From positions 73,904-109,360 of the forward strand of contig JAFYPQ010000035.1 in assembly GCA_017559955.1 (NCBI GenBank): a DNA stretch of 35,457 nucleotides, given 5' to 3'. The notes under the pieces were generated by a model. The model had not been told where the DNA came from. It did not search any database and worked only from the letters and a program-made list of their open reading frames with translations. Below, in pieces: positions 16,707 through 24,686 of the stretch (its first letter is position 1; every line of letters starts with the position of its first letter). Made by a program: the position numbers and the translations under genes. Source of the stretch: Bacteroidales bacterium (GTDB taxonomy: Bacteria > Bacteroidota > Bacteroidia > Bacteroidales > G3-4614).

Positions 16707-18092
16707 TTATTTCACTTCAATCTCTCTTCCTCCGCCAAGGGCGTGGTAGAGAGATGTTACAGCATTTAGGCGTTTAAGTTGGTCTTCTGTTTTTGTGAGT
16801 TGTGCCGAAAGCAGAGATTGTTGGGCATCCAACACTTCAAGATATGTCGAAGAGCCAAGAGTCAATAACTCTTTTGTATATTCAACAGCATTCGAAAGTT
16901 TTTCGATTTGAATCTCACGTTTGCTCTCTTTTTTAAGTTCTGCGTCATAAACAGCAAGAGCATTGCTGACTTCACGTCCTGCATCCAAAATTGATTGTTT
17001 GAAGTTAAGTTTTGCCTGTTCCTCTTGTGCTTTTGCAATTTTAAGTTTTGCAATATTTGCACCTCTGTTGAATATTGGTTGAGTAAGAGAAGCAAGAGCC
17101 GAAAGAATTATACCTCCGGGGTTCGTTATTACTGCACCTGCCGAGTTTGTCCAACCTACGCTACCTCCAATCGAAAGTTGGGGATAGAACGAACTGCGAG
17201 CTACATTTGTATTGTAGTACATCGAAGCCAATTGATACTCTGCATTTTTAACGTCGGGACGATTTGAAAGCAACTCAACCGGAACACCTACTTCAAGTGG
17301 AATGTCGCATTTCTGAACATCTATCGAGTTTCTATCAATAGCTCTTGGGAAATCTCCGAGAAGTGTGGCAAGAGCATTCTCTTGTTTTATAATTTCAGCT
17401 TTTACATCCGGAATTGCAGCAGAAATAGCTGCGTGGTAAGCCTCATATTGAGCTACGGCTGCTTCATTTGTCATACCTCCCTCCTTCATAGCTTTTATAG
17501 TCTCGACACTCTCAGCCCAACTCTTTTCTGTCATACTGTATATCTCGAGTTGTTTATCCAATGCGGTAAGAGTAAAGTAGTAGTCGGCTATTGTTGCAAT
17601 AAGTTGGGTGCGAACAGCCTGCTGATACTCTTTATTTTGAAGTAAGGCAACTTGAGCTTTGCGTTTTGAGTTTAGAAGTTTGCCAAACAGGTCAATCTCC
17701 CAACTTGCACTTGCCGAGGCATTGTAGCTCCATGATGCCGAACTACCGTCATAGCTGCTTACGCTGCCTTCGGGAGTAAGCGATACGGCAGGTAAAAATG
17801 ATAACCTTGCCGAAGTAAGAGCTGCTTTGGCCTCGTTAACCTTCTCTATTGCAATAAGCAGGTCGGTGTTGTTAGCAAGACCATAATTAATTAACTCTTG
17901 CAGTTTCTTGTCAGGATATATGTCTGTCCACTCCAAATTGCCAATGTTATTTGTTGATACAGAATTGCTCATACCTTCAGGGGTACGATATGACGACGCA
18001 ACATTTATATCTTCGGGGCGTTCATATTTTTTGTATATATGACAGCCACTCAAAATAACTGCACTTAATGTTATATATATAAATTTTTTCAT
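16707..18092 (-). CDS. RND efflux outer-membrane lipoprotein channel (TolC/OprM/NodT family)
   Basis: A 461-residue outer-membrane lipoprotein: signal peptide MKKFIYITLSAVILSGC with lipobox LSGC and lipid-bearing Cys17. Two repeated OEP domains (PF02321) follow, each with long alpha-helical hairpins and a beta-barrel segment; visible markers are ASASWEIDLFGKLLNSKRKA (first repeat), LLSNRPDVKNAEYQLASMYY (the NRPDV box between repeats) and LNFKQSILDAGREVSNALAV (second repeat). It forms a trimeric exit duct for the pump. It is the third gene of the adaptor-pump-channel operon, 15 bases after the pump gene. Confidence 0.94.
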   Translation of the reverse strand: MKKFIYITLSAVILSGCHIYKKYERPEDINVASSYRTPEGMSNSVSTNNIGNLEWTDIYPDKKLQELINYGLANNTDLLIAIEKVNEAKAALTSARLSFLPAVSLTPEGSVSSYDGSSASWSYNASASASWEIDLFGKLLNSKRKAQVALLQNKEYQQAVRTQLIATIADYYFTLTALDKQLEIYSMTEKSWAESVETIKAMKEGGMTNEAAVAQYEAYHAAISAAIPDVKAEIIKQENALATLLGDFPRAIDRNSIDVQKCDIPLEVGVPVELLSNRPDVKNAEYQLASMYYNTNVARSSFYPQLSIGGSVGWTNSAGAVITNPGGIILSALASLTQPIFNRGANIAKLKIAKAQEEQAKLNFKQSILDAGREVSNALAVYDAELKKESKREIQIEKLSNAVEYTKELLTLGSSTYLEVLDAQQSLLSAQLTKTEDQLKRLNAVTSLYHALGGGREIEVK

Positions 18093-18107
18093 TCTGATAA
18101 AAACTGA

Positions 18108-21100
18108 TTATTTAACCTCTACTTTACTATTTTTAAATTCAACAGGTTTAAACTTCTCTTGAATTTTTTCAAACACAATAAACAGAGAAGGAACTACCAA
18201 TACTTGGCATATCATACCAATAAGCATACCGCCTATAGCTCCTGAACCTAATGCACTATTTCCGTTGGCACCAACGCCCGAAGCAAACATCATTGGCAAC
18301 AGACCAATAATCATTGCTAGTGAAGTCATCAAGATAGGACGAAGACGTGCAGATGCTGCATCAACAGCTGCCTCAACAATACCCATTCCTGCTTGACGAC
18401 GTTCAAGGGCAAACTCAGTGATAAGAATTGAGTTCTTAGCCAACAAACCGATAAGCATGATGAGTGCAATTTGTAGATATATGTTGTTGTCAATTCCCAT
18501 CATCCAAGCAAAGATAAATGTTCCTGCAAGACCAAAAGGAATTGAAAGAATAACAACCAACGGAAGTATATAACTTTCGTATTGAGCGCTCAAGAGCAGA
18601 TATACGAAGATTATACAGATAGCCAAAATCATACCCAATCCACCGCTTTGACTTTGCTCCTCGCGAGTCATACCAGAGTACTCAAATGTATAACCTTGTG
18701 GAAGGTACTCTTTAGCAGTCTCTTCAATGGCTTTGATTGCCTCTCCCGAACTATAACCTTCAGCAGGGCTACCATTTACAAGAATTGCAGTAAATAGGTT
18801 AAAGCGTTTGATGTTATCAGGTCCGTAAACTCTCTTCAAATCCATAAATTGAGTAATAGGAGTCATCTCTCCATTGCTCTTAATTTTAATGCTGTTTAGG
18901 GCCTCTTTGTCCATTCTCAACTCTGGACGAGCTTGAACCATTACTCTGTAAAGTTTTCCAAAGCGGTTGAAGTTAGAAGCATACAAACCACCCAAGTAAC
19001 CTTGAAGAGAGTTTAGTACATCTGAAGGAGCAATACCTGCCACTTTACATTTAGCAGCATCAACCTCAACAACATATTGAGGATAAGTTGGGTTGAAACT
19101 TGTTTGAGCCGAACCGATTTCTGGACGCTCATTTAGTTTTGCCAAGAACTCTTGCGAAACTTCATAGAACGACTCTATTGTTCCTCCAGTTTTGTCTTGA
19201 AGGTTGAACTCAAAACCGTTTGATATACTATAACCAGTAATCATAGGCATTGAGAAGGTCATAACTCTACCATCTTTCACCAACTCTTTTGCTTGCATAT
19301 ATATTGTAGCATTGATAGCATCAGCACTTTGAGTCTCGTCGCGTTCCTCCCAATCGTGAAGTTTACAGATAAATGAACCATACGAACTACCTTGAGCAGA
19401 ACTTAACATACTGAAACCTGATATTGCAGTGTATGTTTTAATGGCAGGGTTGGCATCAATAAGTTTTTGAATTTTAGCCATACCCTCTTTAGTCTTATCA
19501 AGCGATGTGCCAGGAGGCATATCAAGAGTTACGAATATTGTACCAGTGTCTTCATTAGGAACCAATCCTGTTGGAGTAACAGCCATTAAATATACCAACA
19601 ATGCACATCCCGCAATGATTGAACCAAATGCCACAACTTTATGTTTAATAAAGAATGTAACACCTTTAGTATATTTCTTTAGAGTAGCATCGTATGCGGT
19701 ATTAAATGCCATGTGGAAACGCTCAATAAATGATTTCTTCTTCTCTCCGTCGTGAGCATGAGGTTTAAGGAACATAGCACACAATGCAGGGGATAGTGTT
19801 AGAGCATTAATAGCCGAGAAAGCAATAGCAATAGCCATTGTCAAACCAAATTGTTGGTAGAATACACCGGTGATACCCGACATAAAGCTGACAGGAATAA
19901 AGACAGCCATCATTACCAACGTAATAGAAATTAAAGCGCCTGAAATTTCGCTCATAGCCTCCAGTGCTGCATCCTTTGCACTCTTGGCTCCCCCCTCTAA
20001 TTTTGCGTGGACGGCCTCAACAACCACAATGGCATCGTCCACCACAATGGCTATGGCCAGAACCAGGGCACATAGAGTAAGAAGGTTGATGCTGAAACCA
20101 ATAAGTTTCAACACAAAGAATGTTCCAATCAAAGCAACAGGAATTGCAATGGCAGGAATAAGTGTTGAACGGAAATCTTGCAAGAAGATATATACAACAA
20201 GGAATACAAGGATAAATGCCTCAATAAGAGTTTTTAATACCTCGTGGATTGAAGCAAACAAGAAGTCGTTAGTGTTAAGCAATACATCATAAACCATTCC
20301 TGGAGGGAAATCTTCCGACTCTTTATCCAATAGGGCTGTAATCTCGTTGATGATTTGTGTTGCATTTGAACCAGCACTTTGGTAAATCATAGTGGTGATA
20401 CCTTGGTGTCCGTTTGATTTAGTGTCAAGAGCATAACTCAATGACCCCATCTCAATATCGGCAATAGTTCTTAGGTAAAGAACCTCGCCATTTTTGTCGG
20501 CTCTAACAACAATGTTCTCAAACTCTTCGGGAGTTTGCAAACGTCCTTTATATTTTAGCATATATTGGAACGAAACATTCTTGGCATTTTCGCCCAACTG
20601 ACCAGGAGCCGCCTCGATATTTTGTTCGTTCAATGCCGAAACTACATCTTGAGGAACAAGTCCGTATTGAGCCATAACATCGGGTTTCAACCAAATTCTC
20701 ATTGAGTACTCCGAACCCAATATAAAGGCATCACCAACACCACCCACACGTTTAATTTGTGGAATAATGTTGATTTTAAGATAGTTGTAAATAAAGTTTT
20801 GGTCGTAACTGTCATCTTCGCTATATACAGTAAATGCCAAAAGCATACTTGATTGCTTTTTGCTTGTGGTAACACCCGCTTTGGTAACCTCAGAGGGTAA
20901 GAAACCTTGTGCCTTTGCAACCCTGTTTTGTACGTTTACCGCAGCCATATCAGGATCGCAACCAGGTTTAAAATATATAGTGATAGTAGCATCACCAGTG
21001 TTTGTGGCAGTAGAGGTCATATAGGTCATATCCTCAACACCATTAATCTCCTCTTCCAAAGGAGCAATAACACTGTTTACAACAGTTTGTGCGTTAGCAC

Positions 21101-21254
21101 CTTGATACGAAGCCTTAACCTCTACAGTTGGAGGAGCAATATCAGGGTATTGCAAAATAGGCAACGACATAAGTCCTATAACACCGAGAATAACTATAAG
21201 AATAGATATTACGGTAGAAAGCACAGGACGCTTAATAAATTTATCTAATTTCAT
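18108..21254 (-). CDS. RND multidrug efflux pump, HAE1 family (AcrB-like)
   Basis: A 1048-residue inner-membrane drug/proton antiporter. It starts with the first membrane helix (about 10-30) and a large periplasmic loop. The proton-relay pair Asp406-Asp407 stands in LAIAIVVDDAIVVVEAVHAK (helix 4), and the helix-10 Lys is in LIGLLAKNSILITEFALERR. Other family marks are QNRVAKAQ in the porter domain and LSPALCAMFLKP before the central cytosolic loop. Length and layout are those of full-size trimeric HAE1 pumps, so substrates are probably lipophilic drugs, dyes, bile salts or detergents rather than metals. It lies between the adaptor and channel genes; no linked TetR- or AraC-type regulator is visible. 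Confidence 0.96.
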   Translation of the reverse strand: MKLDKFIKRPVLSTVISILIVILGVIGLMSLPILQYPDIAPPTVEVKASYQGANAQTVVNSVIAPLEEEINGVEDMTYMTSTATNTGDATITIYFKPGCDPDMAAVNVQNRVAKAQGFLPSEVTKAGVTTSKKQSSMLLAFTVYSEDDSYDQNFIYNYLKINIIPQIKRVGGVGDAFILGSEYSMRIWLKPDVMAQYGLVPQDVVSALNEQNIEAAPGQLGENAKNVSFQYMLKYKGRLQTPEEFENIVVRADKNGEVLYLRTIADIEMGSLSYALDTKSNGHQGITTMIYQSAGSNATQIINEITALLDKESEDFPPGMVYDVLLNTNDFLFASIHEVLKTLIEAFILVFLVVYIFLQDFRSTLIPAIAIPVALIGTFFVLKLIGFSINLLTLCALVLAIAIVVDDAIVVVEAVHAKLEGGAKSAKDAALEAMSEISGALISITLVMMAVFIPVSFMSGITGVFYQQFGLTMAIAIAFSAINALTLSPALCAMFLKPHAHDGEKKKSFIERFHMAFNTAYDATLKKYTKGVTFFIKHKVVAFGSIIAGCALLVYLMAVTPTGLVPNEDTGTIFVTLDMPPGTSLDKTKEGMAKIQKLIDANPAIKTYTAISGFSMLSSAQGSSYGSFICKLHDWEERDETQSADAINATIYMQAKELVKDGRVMTFSMPMITGYSISNGFEFNLQDKTGGTIESFYEVSQEFLAKLNERPEIGSAQTSFNPTYPQYVVEVDAAKCKVAGIAPSDVLNSLQGYLGGLYASNFNRFGKLYRVMVQARPELRMDKEALNSIKIKSNGEMTPITQFMDLKRVYGPDNIKRFNLFTAILVNGSPAEGYSSGEAIKAIEETAKEYLPQGYTFEYSGMTREEQSQSGGLGMILAICIIFVYLLLSAQYESYILPLVVILSIPFGLAGTFIFAWMMGIDNNIYLQIALIMLIGLLAKNSILITEFALERRQAGMGIVEAAVDAASARLRPILMTSLAMIIGLLPMMFASGVGANGNSALGSGAIGGMLIGMICQVLVVPSLFIVFEKIQEKFKPVEFKNSKVEVK

Positions 21255-21298
21255 AATGAATAATTTCTAATTAGTTTAGTGCTTGAAATCATAAATAT

Positions 21299-21322
21299 CT
21301 AACAACTAACAACTAACAACTA
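21299..21322 (-). repeat. Perfect 7-base repeat array at the adaptor stop codon
   Basis: TAGTTGT occurs three times in perfect tandem plus a final TAG on the minus strand; the first TAG is the stop codon of the adaptor gene. It lies inside the efflux operon, between adaptor and pump genes. Confidence 0.85.
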
Positions 21323-22468
21323 TTTAGCGATAGCATTAAGTTTAGCCTCTGATTGCTCTTTAGTAATAGGGGTAATTTTCATGTTGTTTTTAACCGATGA
21401 ACCTACACCCTCAACAACAATTCTATCACCCACTTTCAAACCGTTAGTAACAATATAGTTTTGGTTGAAAGTTAAAGGCTCAACTTCAATTTGACGGTTT
21501 ACAGTCATATTGCTATCGTTAAGCACATAAACAAACTTTTTATCTTGAAGTTCGTAAGTTGCAGTTTGAGGAACAAGAATTGCGTTAGAAATAGTCTTTG
21601 GAATAAGAACACTACCAGTGTTACCACTACGCAAAAGTTGTTTTGGATTCTCAAACATTGCACTCATCTTTGCCGAACCTGTTTTAGTATCCATCATACC
21701 GCTAATAGTCTCAATAGTACCCTTTTCGTTATAGATTTGTCCTGTAGCAAGTTTAAGTTCCACTTTTGGCATAAATTTAAGAATGTCGTTTATGCCACCT
21801 TGCTCGGTGTAGAATAACATAAATTTCTCATCAATTGAGAAGTTTGCATAAACTTTGCTAATGTCCGAAACTATAGTCAAAGGCTCTGCAGTAGTTGGAG
21901 AAACCAAATTACCTAAACTAACAGGAATGTTTCCAATAACGCCATCTGAAGGGCTCTTTATATATGTATAATCAAGGTTAGTACGCGAATTATCTAACAT
22001 GGCACGTGCTTGTTCTAGCTCAGCCTCTGCTTGAGCCAATGAGTTGTCAGCAAGTTTCTTTTCATATTCGCTTATAATACCCTTTTGTGCGAGGTTTGCT
22101 TTGTTTTGAGCAGTAAGGCGTGCAGTCTCAACCTTTGCTTCGGCAACGTGTAGTTGAGCCAAAGCTGTATTATATTGAGCTTGGTAAACTTCGTGATCCA
22201 CTTCAAAAAGAACATCGCCTTTTTTTACCATATCACCCTCACTTACATTTATCTTAACAACAAACCCCGATACGTTGCTCCTGATTTCAGCATCAGAATT
22301 ACCTCCTATTGTGGCAGGGAATGAGTTTTTAACCGTAACGCTATCCTCTTTAATGGTAATAGTAGCATATTCGGGGGGAGTCTGTTCTTTTACCTCCTCT
22401 TTGCATGCAGTAGCACCCAAGATCAAAGCCGTTGTAAATGCTACACTGAATAAATCTCTGAATTTCAT
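21320..22468 (-). CDS. RND efflux periplasmic adaptor (membrane fusion protein) lipoprotein
   Basis: A 382-residue adaptor that links pump and outer-membrane channel. Signal peptide with Cys22 in LGATACKEE, so probably a lipoprotein. The barrel-sandwich (lipoyl-like) halves are visible: IRSNVSGFVVKINVSEGDMV with KKGDVLFEVD (about 60-90) and YIKSPSDGVIGNIPVSLGNL (about 172-191). They flank a coiled-coil hairpin of Gln/Glu/Ala-rich helices (about 95-165), and beta-barrel and membrane-proximal domains follow. First gene of the three-gene efflux operon; the TAG stop is also the first unit of a perfect TAGTTGT array. A -7 box TATATTTG lies at 22512-22519, just inside the intergenic edge of the acyltransferase gene. 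Confidence 0.94.
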   Translation of the reverse strand: MKFRDLFSVAFTTALILGATACKEEVKEQTPPEYATITIKEDSVTVKNSFPATIGGNSDAEIRSNVSGFVVKINVSEGDMVKKGDVLFEVDHEVYQAQYNTALAQLHVAEAKVETARLTAQNKANLAQKGIISEYEKKLADNSLAQAEAELEQARAMLDNSRTNLDYTYIKSPSDGVIGNIPVSLGNLVSPTTAEPLTIVSDISKVYANFSIDEKFMLFYTEQGGINDILKFMPKVELKLATGQIYNEKGTIETISGMMDTKTGSAKMSAMFENPKQLLRSGNTGSVLIPKTISNAILVPQTATYELQDKKFVYVLNDSNMTVNRQIEVEPLTFNQNYIVTNGLKVGDRIVVEGVGSSVKNNMKITPITKEQSEAKLNAIAK

Positions 22469-22511
22469 TATATTCTATATTTAATTTGTTATCAATATTA
22501 TAAAAAAGTTC

Positions 22512-22519
22512 CAAATATA
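22512..22519 (-). promoter_or_regulatory. -7 element for the efflux operon
   Basis: Minus-strand TATATTTG followed by GG matches TAnnTTTG; no TTG at the expected distance. The leader to 22468 would be about 35 bases. It lies just 3' of the acyltransferase stop, with no terminator between, so readthrough from that gene is also possible. Confidence 0.4.
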
Positions 22520-22522
22520 TAT

Positions 22523-23212
22523 CTATTTAATATAATCTATATTGTTTTTATCCATAAAACCGAAAAAGCCAACCTCTTTTAAATCGCTTGTAACGCCAAT
22601 GGTTCTTTTATCTTTGTAATAGGTTTCAAACAACTCTTCCAAATACTCTTTTGTGAAGCGTTTCTCTTCGGGGTATAGTAGTTTTTCGTGTTCTAATATC
22701 TGTTCAATAGTAAATTTGGCTGCAATTATCTTTGCAGGAGTTCCAACCGCAACAGCATAAGGGGGTATTTCTTTGTTTACCAACGAATTTGCACCAATTA
22801 TAGCACCTCTTCCTATATGGGCTTCTGCCAATAGGGTAACTCTTGCCCCAATCCAAACATCCTCTTCTAAAATAATGTCTGTTTCTTTATCGTTTATATG
22901 CGACATAGCAGAAGAGTAGAATGGAATTCCTACAGTAGGAGTATGATTTCCTGTAACCACGAGTAAGTCGATAGAGGCAACAGAGTACTCTTTCATTATA
23001 AATTTACCCGTATAGTTGTATATAATATGTCTTTGATGTAAATTGCAATAATCATAAAGATATACTTGTTTGGGATTAGAGATTACAGAAGGGAAACCAA
23101 ATATCACCTTTTTGCCAAAGTACCCAAATTTAAGTTTCTTAATTTTGATTTTCCATACAAAGCGGTTGTATCTCCAAATCAAATGATTATATACTTTGTT
23201 GATAAAATTCAT
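22523..23212 (-). CDS. Left-handed beta-helix (hexapeptide repeat) acyltransferase, polysaccharide locus
   Basis: A 229-residue LbH-fold transferase of the sugar O-acetyltransferase type (WbbJ/maa-like). The imperfect hexapeptide coil covers about residues 40-165, with the His-bearing turn VVTGNHTPTVG (about 86-96), DVWIGARVTLLAEAHIGRG and the closing PPYAVAVGTPAKII. A basic N terminus (YNRFVWKIKIKKLKFG) could touch the membrane. It would acetylate a sugar of the surface polysaccharide with acetyl-CoA. It is divergent from wzz and shares a short promoter region with it. A paralogue of like layout (VTTGNHHMVLG, DAWIGRNC, and the shared tail ILxHExxLYPxExRxT) closes the locus at 34400. No terminator is seen after its stop. 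Confidence 0.85.
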   Translation of the reverse strand: MNFINKVYNHLIWRYNRFVWKIKIKKLKFGYFGKKVIFGFPSVISNPKQVYLYDYCNLHQRHIIYNYTGKFIMKEYSVASIDLLVVTGNHTPTVGIPFYSSAMSHINDKETDIILEEDVWIGARVTLLAEAHIGRGAIIGANSLVNKEIPPYAVAVGTPAKIIAAKFTIEQILEHEKLLYPEEKRFTKEYLEELFETYYKDKRTIGVTSDLKEVGFFGFMDKNNIDYIK

Positions 23213-23267
23213 AGCACTTACTTAAACAAAATTGTTATCACTTATTCTTGAAAGTGTATATCCTTTG

Positions 23268-23297
23268 CAAAGATAACACTATATAATTATAATCCAA
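23268..23297 (-). promoter_or_regulatory. Promoter for minus-strand acyltransferase gene
   Basis: Minus-strand TTG (23297-23295), 19 bases, then TATCTTTG (23275-23268): full consensus match. Leader of about 50 bases to the ATG at 23212. Confidence 0.7.
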
Positions 23298-23311
23298 ATC
23301 ACATCTAAAAT

Positions 23312-23341
23312 TTGTTTAACAGATAAATTATATTACCTTTG
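23312..23341 (+). promoter_or_regulatory. Promoter for wzz and perhaps the polysaccharide operon
   Basis: TTG (23312-23314), 19 bases, then TACCTTTG (23334-23341): full consensus match. Its upstream element lies only 14 bases from that of the divergent promoter. The leader to the wzz ATG at 23413 is about 65 bases with no NusG-like (UpxY) gene in it. Confidence 0.72.
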
Positions 23342-23412
23342 CAGAAGATGAACTTTTGCGAAAATAGGCTACACCATTTTAGCAATAGTCAAAAACTATA
23401 TACGATAAAAAT

Positions 23413-24546
23413 ATGAGTGAAGATAAAAAAGAATCACCAACAAAAACGAATAGTGATTCATTAGATTTAAAGAAGTATATAAAACAACTTTGGCCATTAC
23501 GAAAAAAACTCTTTAAAATAGGAGCTCTTATATTCCTACTTTCAGTGGTAATAGTTGCATTTATGCCTAAACAATATACCGTTACGGTAACTTTGGCTCC
23601 TGAGGCAGGACAAAACGGAGAGGGAATGTTATCGGGTGTAGCCTCAATGCTTGGGATGGGGGGCTTTAACGTGGGAGAAGATGCCGATGCTCTTACCGCT
23701 CAATTATATCCGAATATAGTAGGATCTACACCTTTTTTGGTTGATATGCTCGATACCCGAGTAAAAACAGCCAATGGTAAAATGGATACTACGCTTCAAG
23801 CATATATCATAAGTCAGTTTACTTTTGTGCAGAAGGTAAAATCTTTGCCATATCGTGCAAAGAAAGCAATAACAGATATGTTTAAAGATCCGATTGTTTT
23901 AGCACAAGGCGGGGAATCGAGATATCTTACAGAAGAGAAAAGCGGACTTGTTTCAATTTTAAGAGAGTGCTTTGAGGTGGCAGTTGATAAAAAAACAAGT
24001 GTATCTACAATAATGGTAACGTTTAACGACCAAATGGTTACAGCAATGGTAGCTGATACTCTTGTTCAAAAACTTCAAGAGAAAATTACAGAGTATCGAG
24101 TAGCCAAGGCTGTTGATGATTGCAAATATTGGGAAGAGATATACGAGGAGAGCAAGGAGGACTATTTTACAAAACAGAACGACTATGCAAAATATGTAGA
24201 TACAAATAAAAATCTTGTATTACAAAGCGTTATCGCAGAACAAGAGCGTTTAGAGAATGAAGCTCTTTTGGCATATCAAATATATAGCAATGTGGCAACG
24301 CAGTTGCAAATGGCACGAGCAAAGGTTCAAGAGGCAAAACCTGCATTTGTTGTTGTTCAACCTGCAACTTTCCCTTATGAAGCTTCGGGTACCAGCAAAA
24401 CAACAAGAGTGTTGATATATACGTTTTTAGGTATGGCAGCCGTTATTGCATGGTATCTTTTTGGCAAAGAGTATTGGGCTGTTTGTAAAAGTAAGCTTAA
24501 AGAGTTAAAGCAAAGCAATAAAAAAGAGAAATCCGATAAAGAGTAA
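23413..24546 (+). CDS. wzz: Wzz-family chain-length determinant protein
   Basis: A 377-residue inner-membrane protein with the Wzz layout (PF02706): cytosolic N terminus with LKKYIKQLWPLRKKLFKIGA, first membrane helix about residues 37-55, a large periplasmic domain with long helices (about 200-315), the Pro-rich VVVQPATFPYEASGTSKTTR just before the second membrane helix (about 332-352), and a short basic tail. There is no tyrosine kinase domain, so it is not a full Wzc. It sets the modal length of Wzy-made polymer. It has its own promoter and is followed at once by a strong terminator, which sets it apart from the rest of the operon. Confidence 0.9.
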   Translation: MSEDKKESPTKTNSDSLDLKKYIKQLWPLRKKLFKIGALIFLLSVVIVAFMPKQYTVTVTLAPEAGQNGEGMLSGVASMLGMGGFNVGEDADALTAQLYPNIVGSTPFLVDMLDTRVKTANGKMDTTLQAYIISQFTFVQKVKSLPYRAKKAITDMFKDPIVLAQGGESRYLTEEKSGLVSILRECFEVAVDKKTSVSTIMVTFNDQMVTAMVADTLVQKLQEKITEYRVAKAVDDCKYWEEIYEESKEDYFTKQNDYAKYVDTNKNLVLQSVIAEQERLENEALLAYQIYSNVATQLQMARAKVQEAKPAFVVVQPATFPYEASGTSKTTRVLIYTFLGMAAVIAWYLFGKEYWAVCKSKLKELKQSNKKEKSDKE

Positions 24547-24567
24547 AATTTAATCAGATATATAATT

Positions 24568-24590
24568 AAGGGGCATAAAGCCCCTTTTTT
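24568..24590 (+). terminator. Strong Rho-independent terminator after wzz
   Basis: AAGGGGC (24568-24574), loop ATAAA, GCCCCTT (24580-24586), then T to 24590. A GC-rich stem in a very AT-rich region. It stands between wzz and the polymerase gene, where it would end or attenuate transcription. Confidence 0.88.
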
Positions 24591-24644
24591 ACTATATGTC
24601 GATAAATAATTTTAAAAATAAACAATAAATACAATACTTCGTAC

Positions 24645-24665
24645 GTTAACCTTAAAAAGGTTAAC
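24645..24665. repeat. Perfect inverted repeat GTTAACCTT upstream of wzy-like gene
   Basis: GTTAACCTT (24645-24653), AAA, AAGGTTAAC (24657-24665): a perfect 9-base stem, 22 bases before the wzy-like ATG. No T run follows, so a protein operator or mRNA hairpin is more likely than a terminator. Confidence 0.6.
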
Positions 24666-24686
24666 ATTTCTTTTGTAAATAAAATT

